Position numbers and translations under genes: made by a program
Shown: positions 10,993 through 20,457 of the stretch, one piece after another
How the letters are laid out: every line of letters begins with the position of its first letter
Numbering within the stretch: position 1 is the first letter of the stretch
The notes under the pieces: generated by a model
The model's input: only the letters and a program-made list of their open reading frames with translations
The model's database searches: none
Told to the model about the DNA's origin: nothing
Assembly (NCBI GenBank): GCA_014904985.1
Contig: MU128977.1
Coordinates: 118,072-182,071, forward strand
Length of the DNA: 64,000 bases
Source: Hydnum rufescens UP504
Lineage: Eukaryota; Basidiomycota; Agaricomycetes; Cantharellales; Hydnaceae
Direction of reading: 5' to 3'

Positions 10993-11141
10993 GTACCACA
11001 CACCCGCCGTGGCGGGTGTGTGGTACTATATGATTGTTTTTTTTTTGTTATTTTTATTTTATTTTGTGGTGCAAGAAGAGCAGCATAAGCTGCTCTTCTT
11101 GCAAAGTTTTAATGATTTAACTAATATTATTTATTTTTTAG
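10993..11141 (+). other. Array unit R2: hairpins A and B, weak donor
   Basis: A 10993-11026 (perfect 15-bp arms). The aligned donor site (about 11030) reads ATGATT and is lost. B 11071-11102 (perfect 14-bp arms, AAGAAG version). Branch TTAACTAAT and acceptor TTTTTAG| at 11141 remain. Confidence 0.7.
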
Positions 11142-11376
11142 ATCTTGAACTCAAACCTGTATGAACCTGCAGAGCCAAACCCCATGACCCCAAACCTGCC
11201 CAACGAACGCCCGGGAAACGAACGCCCGGGAAACGAACGCCCGCCCCACGAACGCCCGCCCAATGAACACCCGCCCAACGAAAACTCGCCATATGAACAC
11301 CACCTGCCCGCCAAAACCCGACAATCCGCCAAACAAGCACGGGCCAAACGGCCTCCTGCCAAACCAAACTTTCCAA

Positions 11377-11515
11377 ACCACACACCCACCGAAGCGGGTG
11401 TGTGGTAATATTAGGTACGTCTAATCCCACTGGTGCCAAAAGAGCAGCAGAAGCTGCTCTTTTGGCACCTCTGTTTTCTTTTTTTGTACTAATGTATTAT
11501 TATTCGTTCTTCTAG
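11377..11515 (+). other. Array unit R3: intron-like segment with hairpins A and B
   Basis: A 11377-11406 (one mismatch). Intron-like 11415-11515 (101 nt): ATTAG|GTACGT ... GTACTAATG ... TTCTAG|GTC. B 11432-11469, perfect 18-bp arms, loop AGAA, now with CCAAAAG/CTTTTGG. Confidence 0.75.
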
Positions 11516-11556
11516 GTCTTTTCCCTCCGCGAAGACCCACCCGACGAGGACATCGT

Positions 11557-11706
11557 GTACCATACACCCGCTTCGGCGGGTGTGTGGTACTAGTAGGTGA
11601 GTTTTTTTTTTATTACGCAGTGTACCGCGACGCCAAAAGAGTAGCCCCGGCTGCTCTTTTGCCGTTGCCTTCGTTTTTTTTCTTTACTAACATATCATTA
11701 TTCTAG
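11557..11706 (+). other. Array unit R4: intron-like segment with hairpins A and B
   Basis: A 11557-11590 (15-bp arms, one G-U, loop TTCG, a stable tetraloop). Intron-like 11597-11706 (110 nt): GTAG|GTGAGT ... TTTACTAACAT ... TTCTAG|GTA. B 11634-11661, 13-bp arms with one U-G and one base lost from the outer stem. Confidence 0.75.
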
Positions 11707-11840
11707 GTACATTTTACCGCGCGACACCCGACCCGATGAATGCACAGATCAGGCCCAGGGCAAAACACGGGACCACGCAGCCACCCATACCCCCCGATCC
11801 TTGACTTCCCACAACATATGCGAGGACGAAACAAATACGG

Positions 11841-11989
11841 TGCCACACACCCGCTGAAGCGGGTGTGTGGCAATATTAGGTGAGTTTCCCCCCCCTACGG
11901 GTGTGCGACGATGCCAAAAGAGCAGCACCAGCTGCTCTTTTGGTGTTGCCTTTGTTTTTTTTTTCTTTACTAACATACTATTATTCTAG
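11841..11989 (+). other. Array unit R5: intron-like segment with hairpins A and B
   Basis: A 11841-11872 (perfect 14-bp arms, loop TGAA). Intron-like 11880-11989 (110 nt): ATTAG|GTGAGT ... TTTACTAACAT ... TTCTAG|GTA. B 11913-11944 (outermost pair G-U, loop ACCA). Confidence 0.8.
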
Positions 11990-12119
11990 GTATCTCCACT
12001 GCCCGATATCCGACTCGACAAATGCACAGACCAGGTCCAAAGCAAAACACGGGACCGCGCCGCCCCCCATACCCCCGACCCTCGATTTTCCGCAACAACG
12101 AAACACGAAACAAATACGG

Positions 12120-12285
12120 TGCCACACACCCGCTGAAGCGGGTGTGTGGCAATATTAGGTTAGTTTTTTTGATTATGAGGTGTACCACGACGCCAAAAGA
12201 GCAGCACCTGCTGCTCTTTTGGCGTTCCCTTCGAATTTTTTTCCTTTACTAACATATTAATCTTATTTTTACTTATTTAATCTAG
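12120..12285 (+). other. Array unit R6: intron-like segment with hairpins A and B
   Basis: A 12120-12151, identical to the A of R5. Intron-like 12159-12285 (127 nt): ATTAG|GTTAGT ... TTTACTAACAT ... ATCTAG|GTT. B 12190-12225, perfect 16-bp arms, loop ACCT. The exon-like stretch before it (11990-12158) is a tandem near-copy of 11707-11879. Confidence 0.8.
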
Positions 12286-12362
12286 GTTATCATACAATAG
12301 ATACTGCCTGTGACATCCCCCCCCTTTGAAAACTGACTGAACCCCCGATGAGGCAAGGGAAG

Positions 12363-12403
12363 GTACCACACACCCACTAGGGCGGGTGTGTGGTGCTACT
12401 AAG
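12363..12403 (+). other. Array unit R7: hairpin A only
   Basis: A 12363-12396 with one internal mismatch and a terminal G-T. It is followed by a poor donor (AA|GTAGTT) and then the AAAT microsatellite (12421-12450), so no B hairpin remains. Confidence 0.6.
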
Positions 12404-12536
12404 TAGTTTCCTGTGAATTTTTAAATAAATAAATAAATAAATAAATAATAAACAAGTCAATAAGAATGAAACATGGGATTCCCATCATAAACAATGAGAA
12501 AATAATAACTGTGATTGGCCCGATAAGCCTGTGTAG

Positions 12537-12710
12537 CCCGCTGACCCAGCCAGGGGCCTTCCCAGGCCTTCCAGCACCTATCCTGATACCCCCCTCCTAT
12601 ATGACTTCTCCCTGGTCATGTTCTAAGTTCAGAGCCAGGGGCCCCAGGGGCCCCTGGGGGCCCCTGCCTGAACCACGGAAATCAGGTTAGCCGGCCCCAG
12701 GGGCCCCAGC
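12537..12710. repeat. GGGGCCCC-rich subterminal cluster (right)
   Basis: Repeated AGGGGCCCCAG / CTGGGGGCCCC blocks, the mirror of 8091-8171. The preceding CCGATAAGCC...TAGCCC stretch (12518-12542) is also found in the related element at about 30010. Confidence 0.65.
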
Positions 12711-12719
12711 ATCAAAACC

Positions 12720-12789
12720 TCTAGTTAGACTATATAAATGCAAGGCTCGTAATATCTAACTAGACCTACATTTGTGGCTGACTGAGTTG
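12720..12789 (-). repeat. Right terminal inverted repeat
   Basis: Pairs with 8016-8085. A near copy with the same orientation is at 30223-30292, the end of the related element. Confidence 0.85.
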
Positions 12790-12797
12790 TGGACTTC
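12790..12797. repeat. Target site duplication, right copy
   Basis: TGGACTTC, identical to 8008-8015. Confidence 0.85.
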
Positions 12798-13877
12798 TTT
12801 TACTGAGGTAGGTGCAGGCCAACTTAGGATTGTGTTGAATTTCGTAGGGTTCATCTGGATGCCAGAGGGGGTGATGATGAAGCCAAGGTACCTGATGGTG
12901 TCTGTGTGGAAGGTGCACTTCGAGATCTTGGCACAGAGATTCCTTTCGTGGAGTCATTGCAGTACCTGGCAAACATGATTGTGGTGTTCTTCCCACAAAG
13001 TGGAGAAAGTAAGTATGTCATCAAGGTATACAATGACAAACAGGTCCACCATATCCTGAAACAAGTTGTTCATGAAATACTGGAACTGTGCTGGGGAGTT
13101 GGCTGCTCCCATTGGCATTATGAGCCACTTGTAGGCACTGTACCATGTACAAAACACTGTGAGCCACTTGTGTCCTTCAGTAACTCTGATGTTGTAGTAG
13201 CCATCATGAAGATCAATTTTTGTATAAATTGTGGTGCTGCGAAGGTGATCAAGGAGGTTGTTGATGAGGGGGATGGGGTAGCAACTCTTTTTTGTGATGC
13301 GATTGAGTGCTTGATAATCAACACAAAGGTGAAGCCCACCACCTTTCTTTTTCATGAATAGAATTGGCATGCCTGCAGGAGAGGTTGACAGGTGTATGAA
13401 TCCTTTCTCAAGGAATTCATCAATGAATTTGTGTAGCATGGTGAGTTTGCTTTCCGACATTGGATATATGGGTCCTTGCAGTATGTCGCAACCTTCCTCA
13501 ATGTCAAATCAGAGGTCATACTTGCAATGCAGCAGTAAATAGCTGGCTGCTGTACCAGTGAAGATGTTGTGGAATTCGTGGTATTCCAGGGGGAGTTGTT
13601 GTGTGAGGTCTTGGCATTCCTCAATGGGGATTGATTTGGGTAACACAGAGGTGGAAGGAGTGTTGTGAACCACTGATGTGGTCTGTGCATGGGTTGGGTT
13701 GGTGACGACACATACATAGAGTGTTGCACCCTCATCACTGGCTGCTTGAATGAAGTCTTCGGCTTTGTAGACTTTGATTGTGACACTGTGGGTTGGGGGG
13801 CTCGCCATTGTTGGTTCTGGGGTCGCGGTGGGTGTTGCAATGACATCAATGCTTAATGGCATCATTATGAGGTCCAA
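12798..13877 (-). pseudogene. Gypsy protease-RT linker and RT (element Y, proximal part)
   Basis: The minus strand from 13877 encodes a linker ending EYHEFHNIFTGTAASYL, then RT: ESKLTMLHKFIDEFLEKGFI, LCVDYQALNRITKKSCYPIPLI, YTKIDLHDGYYNIRV and the catalytic YLDDIL (all before about 12954). The reading then shifts frame and continues (KCTFHTDTIRYLGFIITPSG) until the 4,774-bp insertion at KEV. It is the upstream half of the relic at 7320-8007. Frameshifts and stops make it inactive. Confidence 0.85.
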
Positions 13878-13884
13878 GTGGTCA

Positions 13885-14672
13885 GACTCATGGGTTAGGT
13901 CATCAGACCCATGGTTTGGACTCTCAACTCATGAGTCAAGTCATCAGACCCATGGGTTTGACCCTCAGACTCATGAGTTTGACCCCTGGGTTCATGAGTC
14001 AGGTCATCAAACCCATGAGTTTAACCCCCAGAGTCATGAGGCAGGTCATTGGACCCATGAGTTTGACCTCCAGACTCATGAGTCAGGTCATTTGGACCCA
14101 TGAGGTTGACTCAAGACTCATGAGTCAGGTCATTGGACCCATGAGGTTGATCCCCAGACTCATGAGTTAGGTCTCCAGACTCATGACTGTGACCTGCAGA
14201 CTCATGAGTTAGGTCATGGGACTCATGAGATTGACCTGCAAACTCATGAGGTTGACCTGCAGACTCATGAGTTAGATCTTCAGTCTCATGAGTTAAGTCT
14301 TCAGACTCATGAGTCAGGTCACTGGACTCATGAGTGTCACTCCCAGACTCATGAGGTAGGTCATGGGGCTCATGAGGTTGACCTGAAAACTCATGAGGTT
14401 GACCTGCAGACTCATGAGTTCAGTCTTCAGACTCATGAGTTAGGTCCCTGGACTCATGGGTGTGACCCCCAGACTCATGGGGTAGGTCATGGGACTCATG
14501 AGGTTGACCTGAAAACTCATGAGTGTGACCCCCAGACTCATGAGGCTGACCTGCAAGCTCATGAGGTTGGCCTGCAGACTCATGAGTTCAGTCTTCAGAC
14601 TCATGAGTTAGGTCACTGGACTCATGAGGTTGACCTGCAGACTCATGAGTCTGGCCATCAGACTCATGAGTC
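13885..14672. repeat. ACTCATGAGT minisatellite, main block
   Basis: About 25 copies of CTCATGAG on a variable 15-20 bp spacing (units such as GACTCATGAGTTAGGTC). The core is a 10-bp palindrome and several units contain TGAGTCA, the Gcn4/AP-1-type site. The array resumes at 19273 beyond the copia insertion. Confidence 0.85.
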
Positions 14673-14827
14673 TGTTGAGGGAACCAACCTGTGCCCCATT
14701 TGTTCATTACTAATTACCTAATATACTGGCTTGTTCCGTCCATTACAGTTTCATCCATCTAATAAATCTGTCCTTAAATCTGCTTGCTGGGATAGCTCCC
14801 AGGTCCACTCCTGCTGTAGCCTCAATA
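14673..14827 (+). repeat. Copia 5' LTR
   Basis: 155 bp, starts TGTTGAGGG and ends CTCAATA (TG...TA rather than TG...CA). About 14 differences from the 3' LTR, all transitions. Confidence 0.9.
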
Positions 14828-14839
14828 GGTTATGGGCCC
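14828..14839 (+). promoter_or_regulatory. Primer binding site, half-tRNA-iMet type
   Basis: GGTTATGGGCCC directly follows the 5' LTR. It resembles the Drosophila copia primer site, which pairs with the anticodon part of a cleaved initiator tRNA-Met; that comparison is from memory of the family. Confidence 0.65.
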
Positions 14840-14912
14840 ATCTCACTAGTGGAAGGCCAGATTAGGACTCATTCATTCACAATTACACACATTCATTTAA
14901 AAATTTCCATCT

Positions 14913-15601
14913 ATGTCATCTCTGTCAGCAAGCTTCCTACAGCTAAAGCAATTAGATGCTACCAACTGGTATGAATGGAAAACCCATGTCTCCAGTCTCA
15001 TGGTACTTTCCGGTCTCCTTGGGTACATGGATGGCACAATACCCTGCCCTGCAATACCTGAATCCAGATCCCCTAATGACCCAGCGGTTACCAAAGCACA
15101 GAGAATCCAGAGGGAGTGGGACACAAAAGACCAAGAGGCCCAAGTGCTCCTCCTTATATCAATCTCAGGCTCGGAACTGAATCACACCAAGGGCACAAAG
15201 ACTGCTGCCGAAATCTGGTTGCAGCTTTGTACAATCAAGGAACTGAAAAGCACACGTGCTGTCCTTGCAGCCTGAAAAAGGCTATTCCATATGACAATGG
15301 AGGAAGGCACTTGATGGAGGAACACATCGCAGCCTTCAGGCAGGCCCAGGACCAAATGGCCAACATGGGACATGCCATGACCGATGAAGATTTCTCTCTC
15401 CTGCTCATCACATCATTACCTGAATCATGGGATCAATTCACTAGCAGGTTATTCGGCTCAATCATGAGTGCGAGCTTAAGTCTCAATGTCAACTCTAGCA
15501 AGCTCATTTCCATCCTGATGGAGGAAGATCAACACCACAGAGAACGGACTGATGCTGCCAAAGTCACCAACCTGAATACCAGTGCACCCAGAGGGAAGTG
15601 A
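14913..15601 (+). pseudogene. Copia Gag
   Basis: Starts MSSLSASFLQLKQLDATNWYEWK, the usual copia Gag opening; WLQLCTIKEL and DQMANMGHAMTDEDFSLLLITSLPESWDQF follow in a second frame after a break near 15270. The C-terminal zinc knuckle is in the next entry. Confidence 0.8.
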
Positions 15602-15613
15602 ACAGATCCTGGA

Positions 15614-16045
15614 ATGAGTACCGGCCCAACATGCGAGAACTGCAAATGGCCAGGCCACCAGAAGGCAGACTGTTGGTCGAAAGGGGGAGGAAAGGAAGGC
15701 CAAGGGCCATTCCAGAAAAAGCAGGAGAAGAAGAAACAGGAGGATGCGAAAAAGAAGGCGGAGAACCCAGAAATGGCAGAACAAGTCACAGAGAGCCTGC
15801 CTGATGTCGCATACCTCACTCGCCCCACTCCAACCTTCAGCAAAACTGATTGGTTACTTGACTCTGGAACCAGCTCCCACATTGCTACTGTCCGAGAGAT
15901 GTTCAGTGAGTTCACCCCAAAACACGAATCCATCGGAGGTGTAGGTGAAGCCATGTGCCTCGAATCACTTGGATGTGGGACCATAACCCTACTCTCAAAT
16001 GTAAATGGACACACAATCCCAATCCAATTATGTGATGTCATGTAA
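15614..16045 (+). pseudogene. Copia Gag zinc knuckle and protease
   Basis: CENCKWPGHQKADCW is a CX2CX4HX4C knuckle. After a Lys/Glu-rich linker comes the protease active site WLLDSGTSSHIA. The frame ends at 16045 before the end of the protease domain. Confidence 0.85.
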
Positions 16046-16197
16046 TGCCCCATCAGCCCTCAATTGCCTAATGTCGGTTAGTAAGGTAGATGAACAAGGC
16101 AGTTCAGTCACCTTCAACCAGGGCAATGCACACATAAGCCAAGCAAATGGCACAAAGGTAGCCCAAGGGAAGCTTTCCTGAAAGGTCTATCTGCTAA

Positions 16198-17351
16198 ATG
16201 CAAAGGCAAAACTTGTGGGTGAACATGCCAAGATCAGTGACAGAAGCGAAACAGAACTCATGGGATGAAATACATCGCCAATTTGGTCATGTCTCAGTAT
16301 CTGGCCTCAAATGTCTCACCAATTCAGGCATCGTTAACAGACTCATTGTCAATCCTAAATCCAAACCAAGTATAAACTGCACAGCCTGTATACAAGGGAA
16401 GGCACATTGGAAGTCATTTCCAAAAGAAACAGCCGAATGGAGCCATTCCCCAGGCAATCTCACATTAATCTCTCAGTATCTCTGTGGGGACCCGGCCTAT
16501 CTCTATCTCATTGTTTCTTCTCTTATGTGATATATGATATACATTTCTCATTTTTATCTATGTATGATTGCGTTGATTCTAATGTCTATTATTAATACCA
16601 TCTATTGTTTCTCTGAGTGATATATATTTCTGAAAGTGGTAACACTCAGTGTTAAAACTATGTTGCATGGATCGAGACTCACATTGGTCAAAAGCCGAAA
16701 TACCTTCGCTTCAACAATGGGTCCGAATACTTCACCAAGGAGTTGAAGGCATGGTGTGCTGAGCGAGGGATTGACATCCAATCCACTGCCCCCTATTCAC
16801 CAGAGCAACACAGTATAGCCGAGCAGCTGAACTGTACTCTAATAGAACTCACATGCACAATGCTAATCACACAGGATCTGCCCCCATTCCTATGGGCTGA
16901 GGCAGTGAAATATGCCTCATACATACATAACCACATGGCAACCCGAGCATTGACCAATTGTACCCCATATGAGGCCTGGATGGGACAGAAACCCAATGTC
17001 ACTCGCCTTCATGAATTCGGATGCGATGTCTGGATCCTAGATACTGGTGACAGATCAAAACTTGATCCCAAGGCCAACAAATTCATATTCATTGGATTTG
17101 AAGATGGACCCTGTGCAGTCAGATACTATAGCCTGACAACCAGGAGAATCCGGGTGTCAAGGGACTTCACATTTGAGGAGCACAAGGGATCCAATGCGAG
17201 CTTTGTCGAGTTCAGGATTGGAGAACCGGTGGAGACAAGTGTGCCATCAGTAAAGCCAGCCACGAGTGAGGGGGAGTACAAAAGAGGACACTCACATACC
17301 TGTCCAAGCCCCAGCAGACACTGTAGCAATGACACCAAATGTACCCCCTGA
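16198..17351 (+). pseudogene. Copia integrase, interrupted
   Basis: A GAG-pre-integrase zinc-binding region (IHRQFGHVSVSGLKCL ... CTACIQGKAHW) is followed at about 16490-16640 by AT-rich non-coding DNA where the first catalytic Asp should be. The core resumes near 16690 with RFNNGSEYF (family DNGGEY, so the second Asp is Asn) and STAPYSPEQHSIAEQLN (family Glu kept). Confidence 0.85.
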
Positions 17352-17439
17352 AATCCCTAAAACAATGCAGCCACCTCCAGCAATCCATTCTACCTGAGCA
17401 CGAAACGAGGTCAATTACCATAAACTGGACAACCCAAGG

Positions 17440-18483
17440 TTGACTAAGCAAATTGTGCCAGCCCAACAGCAGAGACCTGCAACATCAATGGAGACTGCAC
17501 AGCAGGAGATTGTGGCATACATGACAGCCATGTTTACAGGCAAGGCCTCAGTACATGATGTCCCAGAGTCACTGAACCAGGTGAAAAACTCACCTGAGTG
17601 GACCCACTGGGAACAGGCCATCCAGAAAGAGCTTGACCAGCTTAAGGATGGTGGTACATGGGAAATGTCAGACCTGCCAACAGGCAGGAGTATTGTGGGG
17701 TTGCAATGGACATTCAAGAAGAAATTCGATGCTGATGGGAAACTTAGCCAGTACAAAGCACAACTCATTGCAAAAGGCTACTCACAGGTTCCTGGTCAAG
17801 ATTTCAATGCCACCTTCTCACCTGTCATGAGGCTTGACTCCCTCCGAATCCTGATTGCCTTAACAGCAATAAAAGACCTTGATTCTGGCCAAATGGACAT
17901 TAAAGGCACGTTCTTAAACCCCTACTTAAAAGAGGACATATATATGCAGCAGCCTGAAGGATATGAAGATGGATCTGGAAAGGTCTGTCATCTCAGGCAT
18001 GCGCTATATGGTCTTCAACAGTCCGCACAAGAATGGAACAAAGAATTTAACACATATGTCACATCCATAGGCTACAAGTCTATCCCAAGCAATCCATGTA
18101 TCTACATCTGGCAAGAGGGGGAGGAGTTTGACATCCTCAGAATATGGGTCGATGACTGCTATTTCATATGCACTAAAGGCCACCTAGCCCAGGCAAAAGT
18201 GGAAATTTCAGCAAAGTCTGAAGCCACAGACCAAGGGGAGCCATGTCTATTGCTTGGAATCAAGATTGATTGTGACCGCACAAAGGGGTGTATCACAATA
18301 TCCCAAGGGGAATACATACGAAAAATCCTTGCCCACTTTAATATGGCTGACTGTAGCCCCGCTGCAACACCAATGGACACATCAGTCAAGCTCAAACCAA
18401 CTTCCAATGCTACCTGCTTCGAACACCCAACTACCTACCACTCCGCAGTTGGTGCTCTCCTATATGCAGCAATGGGTACATGA
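17440..18483 (+). pseudogene. Copia reverse transcriptase
   Basis: The longest open piece of the element, 347 codons: EWTHWEQAIQKELDQL, WTFKKKFDADG, YKAQLIAKGYSQVPGQDF, FSPVMRLDSLRILIAL, LRHALYGLQQSAQEW and the catalytic WVDD (family YVDD). It ends at a TGA at 18481 (GTACATGA), after which RNase H follows. Confidence 0.9.
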
Positions 18484-18537
18484 CCCGACATTGCTTATGC
18501 GGTCCAGACCCTAAGCCAATTCTCAAAGGATCCAGCG

Positions 18538-18939
18538 GTGGAACACTGGACAGCTGTAAAGCCAGTGTTCCACTACCTCCAAGGGACTCAGAACCTAGGC
18601 ATCATGTACGATACCTTAGATGGAAAAGCCACCATCGAGGTGACAGGACTCTCAGATGCCGACTGGGGAAATTCTCCTATTTCATGCAGATCAATATCCA
18701 GAAATGTCTTCCTATTGGGAGGAGGGATTATCTCATGGATCTCAAAGAAACAAACTACAGTTGCCCTATCAAGCATGGAGGTGGAATATATGTCTGCAAC
18801 CCTAGCAGCCAAACACACTCTCTGGCTAAACAGTTTCTTCTCTTTCCTTGGATTCCCACAAAAGAATCCAGCTTACCTCTACATGGACAACAAATCCACA
18901 ATAGACCTCACTGAGAACTCTTCCCAATTCCACCCATGA
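18538..18939 (+). pseudogene. Copia RNase H
   Basis: GLSDADWGNSPISCRSISR, ALSSMEVEYMSATLAAK and YMDNKSTIDLTEN carry the family acidic residues (D, E, D). Readable remains run on to the polypurine tract. Confidence 0.88.
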
Positions 18940-19108
18940 CCCAAGCACATTGATATTCGCTATCACTTCATCTTGGAGAAGATCAAGACTGGCAAGATCA
19001 CAGCTGTGTGGTGTGGAACCGACTCTATGACGGCTGATATTCTCACAAAGCCCCTAGCATGTGAGAAGTTTGACAAGTTCACCCAAGAGATGGGAATGGC
19101 CACAGTTT

Positions 19109-19117
19109 GAGGGGGAG
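19109..19117 (+). promoter_or_regulatory. Copia polypurine tract
   Basis: GAGGGGGAG immediately before the 3' LTR; primes plus-strand synthesis in this class. Confidence 0.75.
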
Positions 19118-19272
19118 TGTTGAGGGAACCAACCTGCACCCCATTCATTCATTACTAATTACCTAATATACTGGCTTGTTCTGTTCATTACAGTTTTGTC
19201 TGTCTAATAAATCTGTCCTTAAATCTGCTCACTGGGATAGCTCCCAGGTCCACTCCTGCCATAGCCTCAATA
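19118..19272 (+). repeat. Copia 3' LTR
   Basis: 155 bp, same ends as the 5' LTR. Differences to it occur mostly as TG in one copy and CA in the other at the same dinucleotide. Confidence 0.9.
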
Positions 19273-19370
19273 GAGTCAGGTCATCAGACTCATGAGTCAG
19301 GTCATCAGACTCATGAGTCTGGTCATCAGACTCATGAGTTACCTTACCAGACTCATGGGGTAGAGCCATA
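19273..19370. repeat. Minisatellite, continuation
   Basis: Four more CTCATGAG-type units that were contiguous with 13885-14672 before the copia insertion. Confidence 0.8.
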
Positions 19371-20457
19371 AAACTTTTTGAGGTTGATCATAATACCCAT
19401 TGGATTCACCATGGGCAGCCTGCATGTGAACCTGGCCCTCTTGGACTTTTGTGCCAGTAGGGCCTTTGAGCCTGTGGGCCATCCACCTAGACTGGTGACT
19501 GACTGTTTGGAGCCCTCAGCCTAGGATTCGATTGAAGTATTTTGCATCCAAATAAATAAATAGGCACATTTTGGTTTCATTTTGGTTGTATTGTATTGAG
19601 GAAGAAAGGGAGGAAATGAGAACTGCACACTGGACACATATATTGAAAGGACATTTTCACTGTATTTGTTAAATAAAGGGAGCAAAAGGGCAAGGGGCTC
19701 AGCAATGTTTGGATAAATGGGGCTGGCAGGAATGAATGTAGGCTGTTTAACCATTTAATGCCCTGCTTGCGGGATATATTCAACCAGTCATTGGTTCCAA
19801 CTATTGTTAGAGCATACTTACTTTTAGAAGGATGCTTTCTGTCTTCCTTACCCTCAGCAATATCTATAGGTTGATAGTTGATATGAGTAAGGATGAGAAT
19901 TCAACAGAAGGACTATACCTGAATTAACCCTTTGAGTGTTTGGTTGGCTGGGGGTCCATGGTTTCATCCCTGGATCTCTTGGGGGCCTTCTTGTGTTCAA
20001 GCTTTAATGAAACATGGGGCCTGGAAGTAGGTCGGGCAGCAAGGCGGGGAGATTGGCCATAGTCATCTTGACTCAAGGAGGCTTGATCAGAAGAGGCAGA
20101 GACATTGGAATCCTTTAAGGGGGGAGGGCTGGAATGATGGTGCTGCCTCCACTTGGTCCTGTCTGGGCTTTGACCTCATCCAGTATTCCTATGCTTTCCT
20201 GAGGGAGACCTTCCTTGCCATTGCCTGTATCTATCCCTACCCCTGTTCCAAGAGGGAGACCTGCACCATCAGCTGGGGACCCCTCCATCTGTAGGAGTAG
20301 GCGAAGGAGATCAGCCATGGTCCTTTTTTTCAGGGTGTCTATCCCTACCCTGGTTCCAAGAGGGTGATCTGTGCTGTCAGTGTAGAAGGGTAGGAGAATT
20401 AGGGTAAGAAAACACCTAATTTTCATTATTTGGACCTTAGGTCCTCAGCTAAGCTAC
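19371..20457. other. Non-coding stretch before the gypsy element
   Basis: CpG-poor DNA. At 20115-20426 the minus strand has a low-complexity open frame with a repeated (T/L)PLGT(R/G)VGIDT phrase, probably an old repeat rather than a gene. Nothing else is recognisable. Confidence 0.4.

Larger units (their letters stand above)
8016..12789. mobile_element. 4,774-bp non-autonomous hAT-like element carrying hairpin/intron arrays
   Basis: The limits come from an exact 8-bp TSD (8008-8015, 12790-12797) that interrupts a gypsy RT reading frame. The 70-bp terminal inverted repeats align without gaps (inner 45 positions 37 identical, outer 25 positions about half). The ends begin CAGCC / CAACT, loosely like hAT ends. 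No transposase is visible, so movement would need a helper. Inside, GC-rich GGGGCCCC clusters and microsatellites cap two arrays of intron-like units that read outward from a central palindrome (9982-10637): left half on the minus strand, right half on the plus strand. See the unit entries. Open frames in it are low-complexity Pro/Arg- or Gly/Val-rich and not credible proteins. Confidence 0.8.
14673..19272 (+). mobile_element. Ty1/copia retrotransposon, degenerate
   Basis: Bounded by two 155-bp LTRs (14673-14827, 19118-19272) and a 5-bp TSD GAGTC (14668-14672, 19273-19277) inside the minisatellite. The copia order Gag, protease, integrase, RT, RNase H is readable on the plus strand but broken by stops, frameshifts and an AT-rich replacement in the integrase. 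It cannot encode active proteins. Confidence 0.92.

Noticed and set aside
8560..12225. GC-rich stems followed by T-runs resembling bacterial intrinsic terminators
   Set aside because: The surrounding DNA is clearly fungal; the hairpins sit inside intron-like segments and the T-runs serve as pyrimidine tracts.
8261..12396. Regularly spaced palindromes as a CRISPR array
   Set aside because: Two alternating palindrome types with unequal, partly similar spacers, inverted at the centre, in a eukaryotic genome with no cas genes.
8261..12396. Mitochondrial double-hairpin elements
   Set aside because: Those are known from fungal mitochondrial DNA; here the context is nuclear (LTR elements, spliceosomal introns) and the hairpins are tied to splice signals.
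20115..20426. Minus-strand open frame with repeated PLGT(R/G)VGIDT
   Set aside because: Low complexity with internal repetition, CpG-poor and without a domain; taken as repeat DNA.
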